Shown here piece by piece: positions 23,565-34,970 of a stretch of 64,000 nucleotides of DNA. Each line of letters opens with the position of its first letter. Positions within the stretch are counted from its first letter, which is position 1. Below the pieces are notes generated by a model. That model had not been told where the DNA came from, did no database searches, and saw nothing but the letters and a program-made list of their open reading frames with translations. The translations under genes were made by a program, and so were the position numbers. Source of the DNA: Gnetum montanum (lineage: Eukaryota > Streptophyta > Gnetopsida > Gnetales > Gnetaceae); the NCBI GenBank assembly GCA_015680685.1, contig MNCI01001939.1, forward strand, positions 119,941 to 183,940. Reading direction: 5' to 3'.

Positions 23565-24852
23565 TAAGGATTAACAATAGGTAATTGTGCTAGATCTTGC
23601 TTAAGGTTGTCAAATGCTTATTAGTAGTGAGTGCTCCACTTGAAGTGGGCTCCCTTATTGATCAGATGTTGCATTAGATGTAGCTTGTCAATTAACCGGG
23701 TGATAAACTTGCATATAAATTGTAACCTACCTTGCAACCCTCATAGCTCCTTAAGGTTGGCCAGTGGTGCTAAGTTGGATATGGCCTTAAACTTATCAAG
23801 GTATATGCATATTCTTGCTTTGGATACTATAAAGCTAAGCATCCAACTTGTTTTGACATCAAAAACACACTTCTTAGTGTTTAACCTAAGCTCATGTTTT
23901 AGGAAGGGTTTAAGCACTAGGTCTAGATCATTTGCATGGTTGTGAGTTACTTTGGACTTAATGACAATGTCATCGATGTAATTGTTGAGCAAACATAGCA
24001 TATAATCACTAAAAATATATGTCATCATATGTTAATACATTGCTCTTGTGTTCTTGAGTCCAAAAGACATCATGGTATAGCAAAATGTACCCCAAGGGGT
24101 CATGAAGGTTGTATTGAGTTGGTGCTCAGGGTTGATCCTAATCTGGTTGTAGCTTGAGAACTTGTCCATGATGGACAACAAGGCATGCCTAATTGTGGTA
24201 TCGTTTAGTTAATTAATACTGGGTAATGAGAAGTTATCTTTGATGGTTGCCTTGTTGAAGTCCCAGAAGTCTATGCAAATGCATATACTACCATTTTTCT
24301 TAGGCACACCTATGATGTTGGAGACCCAATCCGCATATCAATAGCCCAAATGAAACTAGCCTTGTAAAGCTTAATGATTTCATCATGGAGTACCAATGCC
24401 ACCTCAGGCTGAACATTCTATGTTTTTTGTTTAACTAGTTTGATGTGGGGATCAAGAATGATGTTGTGTTAGACTAACTAAGAATCTAGGCCTAGCATGT
24501 CCTTGTATGACCATGCAAGTGCTTTGATGTTATTGTTAAGCGCTTTAGTGATATCTTGAGCATGATAGGGCTCTAGTGATGAGCTTACATTTAGCATTTT
24601 CTATTTGCCATTAGGTGTAGCCACAGGGATTTCAACAAGGGGATCCTTTGTGACATCTCCTTTCTCTAGATCAAGAGCCTTAACTAGATGGTTAGGCCAA
24701 TCGAGTGGTTCCTATATGAATGCTATGTATTCATTGTAGGAGGTAGGCTTGAGGTTTAGGCAATGAGGGTCAGTGTATCACTAAATGTTGCCATGAGACC
24801 TCATGAGGACCAAAGGTTAAGAGATCTGATCCTGCATAGCCATGCCATGTTC
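23565..24852 (-). pseudogene. Outer Tat pol, 5' part (RT), truncated
   Basis: Starts after an AG splice-acceptor-like site (24853-24854) with a pyrimidine-rich lead. The N-terminal part parallels inner pol ('WSYKDMLGLDS', 'HNIILDPHIK'). RT blocks follow: 'GTFCYTMMSFGLKN' (near 24080), the catalytic box YIDD at 23969-23980 ('NNYIDDIVIKSK'), 'LNTKKCVFDVK' (23875) and 'NLAPLANLKEL' (23741). It ends in the connection region with 'LAQLPIVNP' at 23565. RNase H and integrase are absent. Stops include TAG at Gln positions. Confidence 0.85.
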
Positions 24853-26082
24853 CTACAAAAATAAACTAGAGAAACATCAAATGAAACTTGTTTGACATAG
24901 TTATTATGCACAAATGAAAGAAAGAAATCAAGTAAAAAGTTACCTAAATATGCACATAAATAGTAATGAGAGATAAACATGTTGGTACCAATTTTAGGTC
25001 TTAGTGGATTATAGATGCGCTAAACATGTTGTTCTAGGAAGGGTTGGCCATGCTCAGAAGTAGGATTGACTGGTGTGTTAGCAAGGAAATGAAATATCAT
25101 GATTTTGGGCTAAGTATTATTGACTACATTCTCACCTAACTACACTCTCCAGTAGGTGTTCTTTGTTGAGTGTAGTCCTAGGTTGGAAGTGGTGCACTTG
25201 TTGCTATCTTATTTTTTTGTCTATGGCAATGCTAGGTCTAGGATTATGCATGGGATTTGGAGTTGTAGGAATTTTGCATGCTAGGGCACGATCATAGAGG
25301 ATGCCATGGTCCTAGCAATGGCTAAGGATGACCTACCACAGGAGTGTTAAGGGGCAAGAAGTGAGGTAGGGGTCTACATTTTTTTTCTATTTATGGTCTT
25401 GTGTAATGTTAGGGCTTGTGCACCACTTCCCATAGCATGACCATGGGGGCTATGGCTCCTGTTGTGTGGCATGGGCATGAGCACTACTTGGGTTTTGGTG
25501 GTAGTAGAAAGAAGGACCATAATGTGGATAAGGTTCTACTATGGGGGTAGTAGAGGCATGGCCTCCTAGGATGGTGGGCAAAGTGGGTTATTGGGCACAA
25601 CATCATGGGAAGACTACGCTCTCCATCACCATGGGACTATGCTCTCCATGCATGGAAAGCGTAGGTTGCAGGGAGAGTGCTTGGCAAAATATATCATCTA
25701 GAGCCAAAATTTTGTATTTTTTGGGACTACATTATCTACTGAGGTAGTGTAGAGTTAGAAAAATTTTACAATTTTCAGGACTACGTTCTTCACTAAGGTA
25801 GTCTAGAGTTAGTAAAAATTTTTCCAAAATGTTGTTAACCATGCATGATGCTAAACTTGCAAACTGTAGCACTAAGCCTATAAAAACATGCTATATCCTA
25901 GCAAATGCCAAGCATGTCAAATGAGTTAAGTGACATCCTACACCTATGGGGCCCTAGGATTCATTGCCCAAAATTACATTTCTGCCAATTCATGCTAATT
26001 TATGTAAATAATTTTTATGTGTATCAAAATTTTTCCTTTATGCATGTATACTAATGCTTTGCCTATTACTTATTAATTACAG
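24853..26082. other. Outer Tat spacer between pol and antisense gene
   Basis: Would contain exon 1 and intron 1 of the antisense gene; I could not align exon 1. A 57-bp direct duplication (GGACTACATTATCTACTGAGG / GGACTACGTTCTTCACTAAGG type) lies near 25722-25830. An AG acceptor-like site at 26081-26082 precedes the first alignable exon. Confidence 0.5.
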
Positions 26083-27641
26083 TGTGCTATTGAAGTCTAT
26101 TTTGATAGTGGTTGAGCTCATGGGCATCTTATATTACATGAGTGAACCTGTTCCTAACACACTTATGCTAGATATGCAAGTGGACTATCAGGCGGTGTGG
26201 TTTCAATAGGGCTCAAGAGTTTTTAGAATAGCTACTACAGCAGTTCAGTGTGATCATGTGGTCACACTTGGTGATGGAGTCTACTAGTGCCATCACTGAG
26301 ATGTTGCTACTTAGGACTAACCAAGGCATCCTGAAGTTGAACTTGAATGATCTTGTCGACAACGTTGATGGGGTGAGAGGCTCAGGTAGAGGCCCTAGGA
26401 GTGCTCGTCAGCTATCCAGAGTATGGCACATGATAGGGTTTACTTGTTATAACAATATCAACACCCTTTTTATCATGCAGTGGTTACATACCCTATTCTA
26501 GAACCCACCTAGAACCACCTATTTTGTTGGAGGGTAAGTGCTTCTATTGCTCTCAAAGTATCCTATGCTATTTGCTCATATGAAGTTGCTAATGGTTCTA
26601 TGGTCAATGCCAAGCTTATAGTTGATGAGGATGGCTTGCATGATGACGTGGGTACTCTGGCCTTAACTCGTACTACCTTAGATGTGTTCTCATCTAGCAC
26701 AAATGTTTGAGCAACCATGCTTGAGTAGGTGGGGCATGATTTAAAGCCTTACATCTCTTGGTATCCAAATGCATACAAGTGATGTAGGACCAATGGTTGG
26801 TTGGATGCTAGTGAGATCAACAATGAAGAGGTGTTTGTAGCACCACCTCCATCTCATATTTTGTTTATACCATGTACTTATCTATGTTTTGGCTCATGTG
26901 GTTGCTCATGTATGCCTTTTATTTTGCCTCATTTACATGATGCTAATGTTGTTTTGCTTTGTGTTGTAGTAGTGGTTGCCTTAGCTGAGGTGATGGTGAT
27001 CATTACAGATCACACAGAGGCCACCCTCATCATGAGATATGGCAATGTGGAGGATGCACAACATTGGCTATGCCACAAAGTGCCAAGTGCACTAATAGCT
27101 TAGCTTACACATGTTGGGATCATGGACCTATTCTTGGCCCTTAGCTCAAGTATCTCGGTGGCTGAAATTGTCACCATCATTAACTCCTTTAGCAATGACA
27201 TCAGGTAGTTTGTCATCCCAATGCACATTGTGATAGTACTAGTGGACCTTAGTGAAGCCTTCTTTGCTGATCTCTTTGGCATCCCTGCTGATGGCCTAAT
27301 GATTGTTCATAAGGCTTCTAGGGAGGTGGACTGTTGAGGGGAGATCTAGGACTGGTTGGGGACCACTTGATTCTATAAGGGTATACTAATCAAAGATGTG
27401 CTAGTGCTTGAGGTATGGGAGCTATACCCTTTATTTCATACTTGTGTCTTTCCAAAGCTACTTTCACAAGGAAAGATCATAGGGGTGGAACAAGCATGGG
27501 TGATGAAGGAGGTGCTACTAAAGGGCACAAGGTTCAATTGGGCAATGTACATAACCACTAGCCTATGTGTGGAGATTTCTAAGCTACGATTCAACCTCTA
27601 GGCAAGGTCCCATGTCTATTTTGCATTCTTCACAAGATACC
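26083..27641 (+). pseudogene. Antisense cargo gene of outer Tat, 5' part
   Basis: Runs opposite to the outer gag-pol. Exons inferred by matching the inner copy: 26083-26533 (donor GTAAGT at 26534), 26615 to about 26865, and 26970-27641, where the inner Tat inserted. Exon 2 has 'ILIVVELMGIL' and 'LLQQFSVIMW', spaced like motif I and motif II of FCP1/NIF-type HAD phosphatases, with Glu where the nucleophilic Asp is expected. Later blocks are 'IVDEDGLHDDVG', 'TNGWLDA', 'MDLFLALSSSISVAEI' and 'LYPLFHTCVFPKLLSQGKII'. Each has a counterpart in the inner copy (48571-46614). Function unknown; several TAG stops. Confidence 0.7.
27637..27641. other. Target-site duplication, left copy (inner Tat)
   Basis: ATACC, identical to 56649-56653. 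The antisense-gene reading frame continues across the insertion once one copy is discounted. Confidence 0.85.
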
Positions 27642-29259
27642 TAAAACACCCCAAAAATTTGAAGGCATGCATCCTTCACAAGGCCTTGCAGTTCACACAG
27701 TGCTACGATAGTTCTTTGGGAGGAGAACACTCTGAATTTAGGCTAGCCAGTTAGGCAAGTTTTCTACTTTAGGTGTAAACAGGCTCTACGGATCATCCTA
27801 CCTATCCACCTAAGTAGTTTACTTAGCTGATAGCCTACTTAGAAGCAATGCGCAGAGTTGACAGCAGTGCCTAGGATGCGTGAAACAGTTTGACCAGTTT
27901 TCTAAGTCATGGAGTTTTCTATGCTACAACACACCTCGCTATGTACGTAGTAAGCTTCAAAAAAAGATTGCAAAACGAAGTGCGATGCTACGCTATGCTA
28001 TGTAGCATAGCAAAAGCTATACAGTCAGTTCCTTCGCCTGACTTCAAGTCCTTCAGCAATGTCTCTTCTCGTCAAAAAGTGACAGAGCATGTCTACTGTT
28101 ATGCTATGCTGAGCTACATGGCACAGTAAGGCATAACAATTCTATGGGGGTGACAGAAGGCAACTCAAAGGGCAGGATCAACAAGTTTGTAATTCTTGTA
28201 ACGTAGGAAGTAGAGTTTGTAAATTGGCAAAGTTTTTGCGACTAAGGCCAGTTGCTACACCACGCTACGCTACATAGTGTAGCATAGCATAGCAAGCATG
28301 CAGCCCACATGTAGCGGAATGCACAACAAGGTGCTACACTACACCGAACATGCTACGTTATGAAAAACAACAAAGCATGTAGGTGGTTGTGCAACATCAA
28401 TGCACTTCACCTAATTGAACCGTTGACACACATCTCCAGACGCTGATGGTGCAATTACGGTGTAGCAGGCTCATAGTTACGGCATGATAGACTCATAGTC
28501 ACAATGGTTATGCATGTCCAACTATCATGATGGCATGTGCAGCACAGACAAGTCAGCATGGGCCCAAGGAAGGTGGCATCCAAACCATCCTTTTCACGTG
28601 TCCTTTAGTCCTATAAATACCCCAGTGAGCAACACTAAAGAGACTTTTAGCACTCAAGATCTCTTCTACACATGGTTGATCTTGGAGACCTTTCTGTAAC
28701 AAACAAGAAAGTGGGCATTGTAACATTGAGCATTTTAAATTTTCTATTTGACACTACAAATAGTTAGCATTCTCAACTAGCATTTTGTTCTCTCCCCCTT
28801 CTACCACCTTGGTAGAATTTTTGCATTGTCAGCTCCTGAGTCTGTGCCGAAGCGCATAGCCATCTTTTCTCTACATGTCTTGGTTACTCACGGGATCTTT
28901 GCACTCTGCAACATTGTACAACCGACTATATCCATCCTGACAGAGCAAACCTATAGCTTCGGAGCAGTGCATTTTTCTAATTGCATTTTACTTTGTTTCT
29001 TGCTTATTACTAGGTTTTACACTATTTTTTGCCCTCTTTACATTTAAGCATTACATTACACTATCATTTCTGTTTTCAAACTACATGTTGCAAAAGGCTA
29101 TATAAACGTCGACTAAGTCCTTGTCTGATCAAAAAAACTATTCAGGGTGCCCCGTATCTGTTCACACCCAGCATGGCCCTCCTGTAGATACGGGGTCGAG
29201 ATTGTCGTGATCGTCGACCCCTTGGCGTTTTTCAGCCATTGACATTTTCAGTCACTATA
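27642..29259 (+). repeat. Inner Tat 5' LTR
   Basis: 1,618 bp, direct copy of 55021-56648. It starts TAAAACACCCC (TG decayed) and ends CTATA (CA decayed). U3 is packed with palindrome-forming GCTACGCTA / TAGCGTAGC words (28000-28330). TATAAATA lies at 28612-28619, with a CACGTG G-box at 28595-28600 just upstream. U5 is pyrimidine-rich. The short frames in it are not genes. Confidence 0.9.
28612..28619 (+). promoter_or_regulatory. TATA box of inner Tat 5' LTR
   Basis: CTATAAATACCCC, conserved at 56002-56009 in the 3' LTR. The CACGTG motif 12 nt upstream is CACATG in the 3' LTR. Confidence 0.7.
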
Positions 29260-29265
29260 GTTTTC

Positions 29266-29282
29266 TGGCGCTAGAAGGAGGG
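29266..29282 (+). other. Inner Tat primer binding site
   Basis: TGGCGCTAGAAGGAGGG, 6 nt after the LTR end. The same site, decayed, is found after the LTRs of element D (7135) and the outer Tat (63601-63619, minus). I do not assign the tRNA. Confidence 0.7.
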
Positions 29283-29908
29283 CCTTTAGTTCCCTTTCCA
29301 TGTGTCACGGTAGTCCTGTAAACCTTTTGCACCTTGATATGCATTAGCATAAACTCGACACCCATTTGTGGTTGTTTACGCGTTGTGTAGTGTAGATCAG
29401 TCACTTCGATGGTTCCTCGGGAGCCCTACAAGATGCAAAGCCTTTGATCGCCAGTTAGCTTGTCTGTCTTATGGTAGTCTTGCATGCGGTCTGTACCCCA
29501 TCAACATTAGCATATTGTGTGGTACAGATTGGTCGCTTTGACGGTTTCTTAGGGATCCTACGAGATGCAAAGCCTTTGACCATTGGTTAGCTTGCTCGTC
29601 TTATGGTTGGCTTCCATGCACTCTGTACCCTATCGCACACTAGCATAAATGTGACACCTTTTTGTGGTTGTTTACACTTTGTGTGGTATAGGTTGGTCAC
29701 CTCAACGATTCCTTAGGAACTTGACAAGACATAAGGCCTTTCTTTTTGATTGCTTCCTAGTTTATTTGCTTTTCTCATTCGCAAAATTGTTAACCTTTCA
29801 GTTGCTATTTAATTTTTTTGCTTCTTCTCATTTGCAAAACTGCTTGGCTTAGCAACAATCAATTCTACAACTACTACTGCTAACACCTTCAATGTTGAAG
29901 TTCCCATC
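29283..29908. other. Inner Tat 5' leader with internal repeats
   Basis: Untranslated leader. A block containing GGTCACTTCGATGG / GGTCGCTTTGACGG / GGTCACCTCAACGA, CCTTTGA and GGTTAGCTTG recurs about three times (29370-29740) with spacing of roughly 130-150 bp. Confidence 0.6.
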
Positions 29909-30621
29909 ATGGTTCAAGGCAATACTAGGGCCAAACAACCACTAAAGCTGACATTAGAAACACGTCAATCCCTTAGGATTCAAAATCAGGGACCTAAGGG
30001 ATTGGCCCAGCAACACGAGCATTACATCTTCCTCTCTACAAAGGTATAGGCAAATTTGCCCTTGGACGTACACAAACTCAAAGACAAACGTAGGTTTGAG
30101 TTTGCTTACTGCAACAGGAAGGAATTCTTTCCTACTCCTAGTGTTTCCTTAACTTTGACACAGGCGAACAATGGCTGCTAGACCAACTAATCCAAATGGC
30201 TAGGTTTAGGGAGCAACAGGACACAACGTCCAACTAGGATGATGCCTTGTAGGATGGACAGAAGGAACTTGATTCCCAATCAGACGAGGGAGATCCAACC
30301 AACTCCATTCCTGTCCCTCCTACCCAGTCCTTCTGGGCCAAGCCATTGTTTGTCACGACTCCCTTTGTGATTACACCTATGCTTCTGCAACCCACGATTA
30401 CAACTGCTATGGGTAGCCACGTCAATCCTGCGGTGTTTCAACGCCCTCTCTTGCTTGTTTCACTTGCTTCATTTGCAGCTATTATTCCTTTGCAAACTAT
30501 TCAACAGTCCATTCCTATAGCACATCATATGCTAATCACAGCTACCCTACCACATGTTCATAATGTGCCTACTTTGCAAACGTATGCGACTTCTATTTCC
30601 ATTCCTACCTTCTTGTTTGTT

Positions 30622-30690
30622 CCACCCACTGTGGTGGGCCCCGGCCTGTCCACATGGTGGGCCCTGGCCCATCCACATGGTGGGCCCCAT
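30622..30690. repeat. GGTGGGCCC short tandem repeat in gag
   Basis: Three copies of a 22-24 bp unit containing CCACATGGTGGGCCC. All three forward frames stay open across it, which explains the overlapping short frames here. Confidence 0.7.
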
Positions 30691-31502
30691 TCACTTCTAC
30701 GCCTATTTTGCAACTATCGCATATGTCTCACTATGTTCGCTCTCAAGCCCACCAAGCCTCACAGTCGACACAATCCAACACGAGGCTATGGTCTATGTTG
30801 CCGACGATGCAAGCGGTCTATCCAGAAGCCCAACCTACAGTTTCTACCCTAACAACACCACCTACCAAGTGGTTCACAATGCAAGATGCACCATTTGCGG
30901 GGGTCATCGCAATGGTACCGTCGATGGGTCATGCCACTACGCCTACCATACCACAGGTGGGAGCTACCCCTGCAGCTCCCCAACCATCCACGTCACAGGG
31001 TCTGGACGAAGCGTTCCAGCTCATCTAGACCCTTAATGAGGAAATAAAATGCCTCAAAGCTACTGGGTCTGACACGATACAAGTCATGGACTTTTATTAG
31101 GATGACCCTATCAGCCCTGTGATCCTTTCTTTGACGTTACCCCCAGGTATGTCTCTCCCACACTTCATGAAGTACGATGGGGAGGGGGATCCCAACTCAC
31201 ATCTTGTTACCTTCAGTCAGAGTCTCTGCTGTTGCAGCAATGGCCACACACGATTATTCGTATCTTTGCAATGTCCTTAGCTGGGAAAGCCCTATATGGG
31301 TACTGTGTGCTACCAAGCTCATCTATTTCAACTTTGGCAGAACTTCTGACCCAGTTTGTGACATGCTTCAAGTACAACTTGAAGCCAGAAACCACACTGG
31401 ATCAGTTGATGAGTGTGAAGCAAGACCCTCTAAAGCTAGTCCAAAAGTTCATGCAGCATTGGAGTGCAACCCTTAATGAAATTCGTGAGCCCATCGTGGA
31501 GG

Positions 31503-31507
31503 CCCAC
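31503..31507. other. Target-site duplication, left copy (nested Athila-like element)
   Basis: CCCAC, identical to 39564-39568. The gag sequence without insertion (GAGGCCCACTTTCTAGCC) is seen at 31962-31979. Confidence 0.9.
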
Positions 31508-32945
31508 TGATGAGTGGCGAGGTACCCCTACACTCCACCATATGAATACGAGCGTACACGCGCGATCCGGTCGAACTCCGCAGACTAAATGCCTTAACGC
31601 CACAAGAAACACTTGGGGTTAATCGTTCGTTATCTTCCCAGGCTTGCTTGTATGTGTCACGGTGTATGGTTAAGCAAGTCTGAGGTATGTGATTTTTTTG
31701 GTATTTTCGGCTTATCTTCTATNGTATCTTTGCAATGTCCTTAGCTGGGAAAGCCCTATATGGGTACTGTGTGCTACCAAGCTCATCTATTTCAACTTTG
31801 GCAGAACTTCTGACCCAGTTTGTGACATGCTTCAAGTACAACTTGAAGCCAGAAACCACACTGGATCAGTTGATGAGTGTGAAGAAAGATCCTCTAAAGC
31901 TAGTCCAAAAGTTCATGCAGCGTTGGAGTGCAACCCTTAATGAAATTCGTGAGCCCATCATGGAGGCCCACTTTCTAGCCATCTTTAAGGATGCAGTGAA
32001 TGACTTCATCAAGTCTAAATTGTACTACCTTACTCCTCGCACTCTTAGNNNNNNNNNNNNNNNNNNNNNNNNNNNNNNNNNNNNNNNNNNNNNNNNNNNN
32101 NNNNNNNNNNNNNNNNNNNNNNNNNNNNNNNNNNNNNNNNNNNNNNNNNNNNNNNNNNNNNNNNNNNNNNNNNNNNNNNNNNNNNNNNNNNNNNNNNNNN
32201 NNNNNNNNNNNNNNNNNNNNNNNNNNNNNNNNNNNNNNNNNNNNNNNNNNNNNNNNNNNNNNNNNNNNNNNNNNNNNNNNNNNNNNNNNNNNNNNNNTAC
32301 TGAGGCACCTATTTAGCGTACGTGTGATAAGCAGCTAATTCCTTAGCCAGCCGTACACACCTGTGGGTGCTCGTAACTAAGTCGTACTTATCACACGATC
32401 TAGCCTAGCAATGAGCAGCCGATTCCTCAACTAGCCGTACACATTAGACCCGGGAGTTACCAAGCGCAGAATCCTGGAATACGCTACTGGGTTACCAAGC
32501 ATCCAATGCTCGTAATTGAGTCGTACTCATGCATTGCGTCAAGCAGCCGATTCCTTGACTAGCCGTACACGTCCGTAGACGCTCGTAATCAAGTCGTACT
32601 TGAACGCACTAGGAAAGCAGAAAAGAAAGCAATAAATGAAACCACGTGCTGCAAGGTTTATCCAAACAAGTTCGTCTTTATTGCCGTACACAACTTGGGT
32701 TCAGGTTACAAGCTGCTCGAATAAAGAGCCGTTCACTCTAGGACTCCTACTGCGGGCACATGGGGAAAAATTCTAACTCTGGAGTGATCAATCTGCCAGA
32801 GCTTCGCTACACTAGCCAGGATTGGGAAATGAAGGGAGTGCCGCCTCTTATTTATAGATATGGCGGTGGGACGCGATATCGCAGGAGAAGACGTGATATC
32901 GCATGGGACGCGATATCGCGGCCTAGTGCAAGTCGCGTCTCATCA
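31508..32945 (-). repeat. Athila-like element 3' LTR, disrupted in the assembly
   Basis: Matches 38462-39563 from TGATGAGTGGCGAGG to about 31722 and again from about 32298 (TACTGAGGCACC) to CTCATCA at 32945. Between are one N, a 325-bp gag fragment and 249 Ns, replacing about 185 bp of LTR. It has three GATATC palindromes (32875, 32895, 32912), against seven in the other LTR. Confidence 0.88.
31723..32297. other. Assembly anomaly: misplaced gag fragment between gaps
   Basis: 31723 is a single N and 32049-32297 are Ns. 31724-32048 is a second copy of inner Tat gag running continuously through the insertion point (GAGGCCCACTTTCTAGCC), with several base differences from 31256-31507 and 39564-39645. 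It probably comes from an allele or paralogue lacking the insertion and was placed here by the assembler. Confidence 0.75.
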
Positions 32946-32959
32946 TACCCCCATGACTG
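32946..32959 (-). other. Polypurine tract adjoining 3' LTR
   Basis: Minus strand CAGTCATGGGGGTA directly before TGATGAG of the 3' LTR. This is the expected place for the plus-strand primer. Confidence 0.65.
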
Positions 32960-34812
32960 AATGAAAACTCGTCCTCGAGTTCCTTACAATGATATCAGGT
33001 AGGTATGGGATTATTAGGGGAAATGGAACTAATGGGATGACATGTGAACGGTCTTTATTACAAGACTTGACAAAAACTGGTGTTCATGACAACATGGGTG
33101 AACACCTTATTACAATGACATCAGGCCACAGTTGGCAGCTGAGAGAAAAGAGGAGAGAGAATAGAAGAGAAGAAGAGAGAAGAGTCTTGTTGCTGCCAAC
33201 GCCTAGATTGCGCCTTTCGTTGTCCATCTGTAAGCGCATTATCAATTCCACTCCTTGCATGCTGCTTCAGCGCTGCTCCATTCCAAGTGTCTGCTCCAGA
33301 TCCATTCCGTTGTTGTATGATTGCCATCTGCACACACAACACAATCATATATTAGCAAGGGTAATTGAATCATTAAGTAAAGCATACCTTGCTTCGGTTT
33401 AGGTTCCTTGGCTAAGTTGTGGTATGGCTAATATGGATCTGGGAAAATGTAGATGATGACTACCGAAGGTATAGGGGTTAGGAAGAAAAACGAAAAAATC
33501 CGGGGCTTAGGATAAAAATCGAAAAATCAGGCCCCGTACCCCCATGACTAATCGCGAACCTCCGGTAGCGTTAGAATGGAGAGAGAAAAGGAATAGGAAT
33601 GATAGGTAAAAAGGGACAACTATGGCATCGATAAAAAGGATGTCATGATGGAAATGAACAAAAATGTTAATTAATTGCAAAATGTTAAGGAAAAGAAGTT
33701 AACTAATGTTCCAAATAGGAATGTCAGTGGGTCCTCCCCAAAGCAGGCTCATGCCCTTAATGCCCTGACAATCCCACATTCAAAGAGTCCGTGGGCTCTG
33801 GGAATGTCCTTTGGAACAAGAGTTAAAGTCTTAACCGTAAGAATTTACCAAAAAGAAAACAAAGCATCAACCAAAGTATATACAATGATACAACCGGCAA
33901 TGAGGTGAACAATGGAGAGAAGGATGGGAAGAAAGAGGAATGGAATGGAATCCCAAGAACAAGGTGGTGTACAGCCCCTTGTGTGTTTGATGATTAATGT
34001 GACTTGGCGAATCTCATTCCAACTCTGGCCTCAAACCAACCACTTCCAGTGACTTCGCATCAATGCAGTTGGTTAAATCATCCACTTGGGTAACAAGGAT
34101 GCAACTTCGAGAAGCCACCACCATTCCGACGAAACAACAGAGAGAATGGGAAGCGAGAAGGGCCTTAGTTAGAGGGAACACTTTGGTTCCATAACCAGTG
34201 CTTGTAGCCCAAATTTTATTTCGTCTAAGGGGTGTGCTTTGAATCCTCACTTTTAGCTTTTTAGCTTTTTCGTTCTTTTTTTTTTCTTTTTCTCTTTTTT
34301 CCAAATTTTTTCTTCTTTTTTGTTTTGTTTTGTGTTTTTATGCGTGGGGACCACACCATGCAAAGACTTCTTTATTTTTATTGTCTCAGCTTCCGATTAT
34401 TGGGTTACATCGGAAAGGTAAGAAAACCCAAGAAGAAAAACATCCGAGCACCCAAGTGAATGACCAACACAAGAGCACCAAGTTCCCTTGAAGTCACACC
34501 CGTTTCAAATCCTTGAGTCCTTCCTTAGTTTGGGAAATGCCCAGTCACTGGTTCGTTAAATTTTTTATTGGAAGGGAGCTGTACATTTCCAAGCCAAGGG
34601 AACCCATAGACTTGATGGATGGATGGATGAAGTGATCTCATTGCCTGCCATATCAAAAGAACATACCTTAGTATCAACAATGTAACTTAAGGTAAAAACC
34701 AAACATTAGCAATTAATGAAAAACAGTTCATCCCATCGGTCTGAACACTTATTGGGTGACGAATTTACATGATGGATGACACACACACACACAAAAAGAT
34801 CGAAAAATATAA

Positions 34813-34950
34813 TGATGTTGTAAAACAAAAACAAGAAAAGTTAAAGAAAGTTGTAAAACAAAAATTAGAAAAGTTAAAGAAATTGTAAAACAAAAATGTG
34901 AAAAACAAAAACGTTGTAAAACAAAAATGTGTAAAACAAAAACTGAAAAA
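34813..34950. repeat. A-rich tandem repeat (GTAAAACAAAAA units)
   Basis: At least five copies of GTAAAACAAAAA with linkers such as AAGTTAAAGAAA. On the element (minus) strand it is T-rich. It creates the spurious Phe-rich frames seen here. Confidence 0.75.
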
Positions 34951-34970
34951 GAACTGAGGGCCCCATATGA

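Larger units (their letters stand above)
29909..31507 (+). pseudogene. Inner Tat gag, 5' part (interrupted by nested element)
   Basis: From ATG 29909 (MVQGNTRAKQPLKLTLETRQ) with TAG stops. A proline/threonine-rich middle (30346-31020) is followed by the gag core: 'FMKYDGEGDPNSHL', 'MSLAGKALYGYC' (31271), 'QFVTCFKYN' and 'KLVQKFMQHW'. The start is supported by the outer copy, where 'RQSLRL' and 'YNFICVKVQAGLLID' align near 63110-63010. The frame is cut at 31507 by the nested Athila-like element and resumes after 39568. Frame changes lie around 31040-31260. Confidence 0.75.
32946..34970 (-). other. Athila-like element 3' noncoding region
   Basis: About 2 kb between the gag-protease stop and the 3' LTR. 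It holds two copies of the polypurine-type sequence AGTCATGGGGGTA (minus strand, at 33537-33549 and adjoining the LTR at 32946-32958), a purine-rich GAGAGAAAAG stretch (33130-33190) and an A-rich tandem repeat (34813-34950). No convincing ORF. Confidence 0.7.

Noticed and set aside
26801-27103. 100-codon ORF as a separate gene
   Set aside because: It crosses an intron-like break of the antisense gene (acceptor at 26968); only its second half aligns with the inner copy as an exon.
28514-29047. ORFs in the inner Tat LTR (also 55904-56687)
   Set aside because: Conserved only because the two LTRs are copies; they contain the TATA box and U5.
30346-31036. Three overlapping 124-168 codon ORFs
   Set aside because: All frames stay open because of the GC-rich GGTGGGCCC repeat in gag; at most one is gag.
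32045-32316. Frames made largely of X
   Set aside because: They span an N gap. The same applies to frames across 44707-45203.
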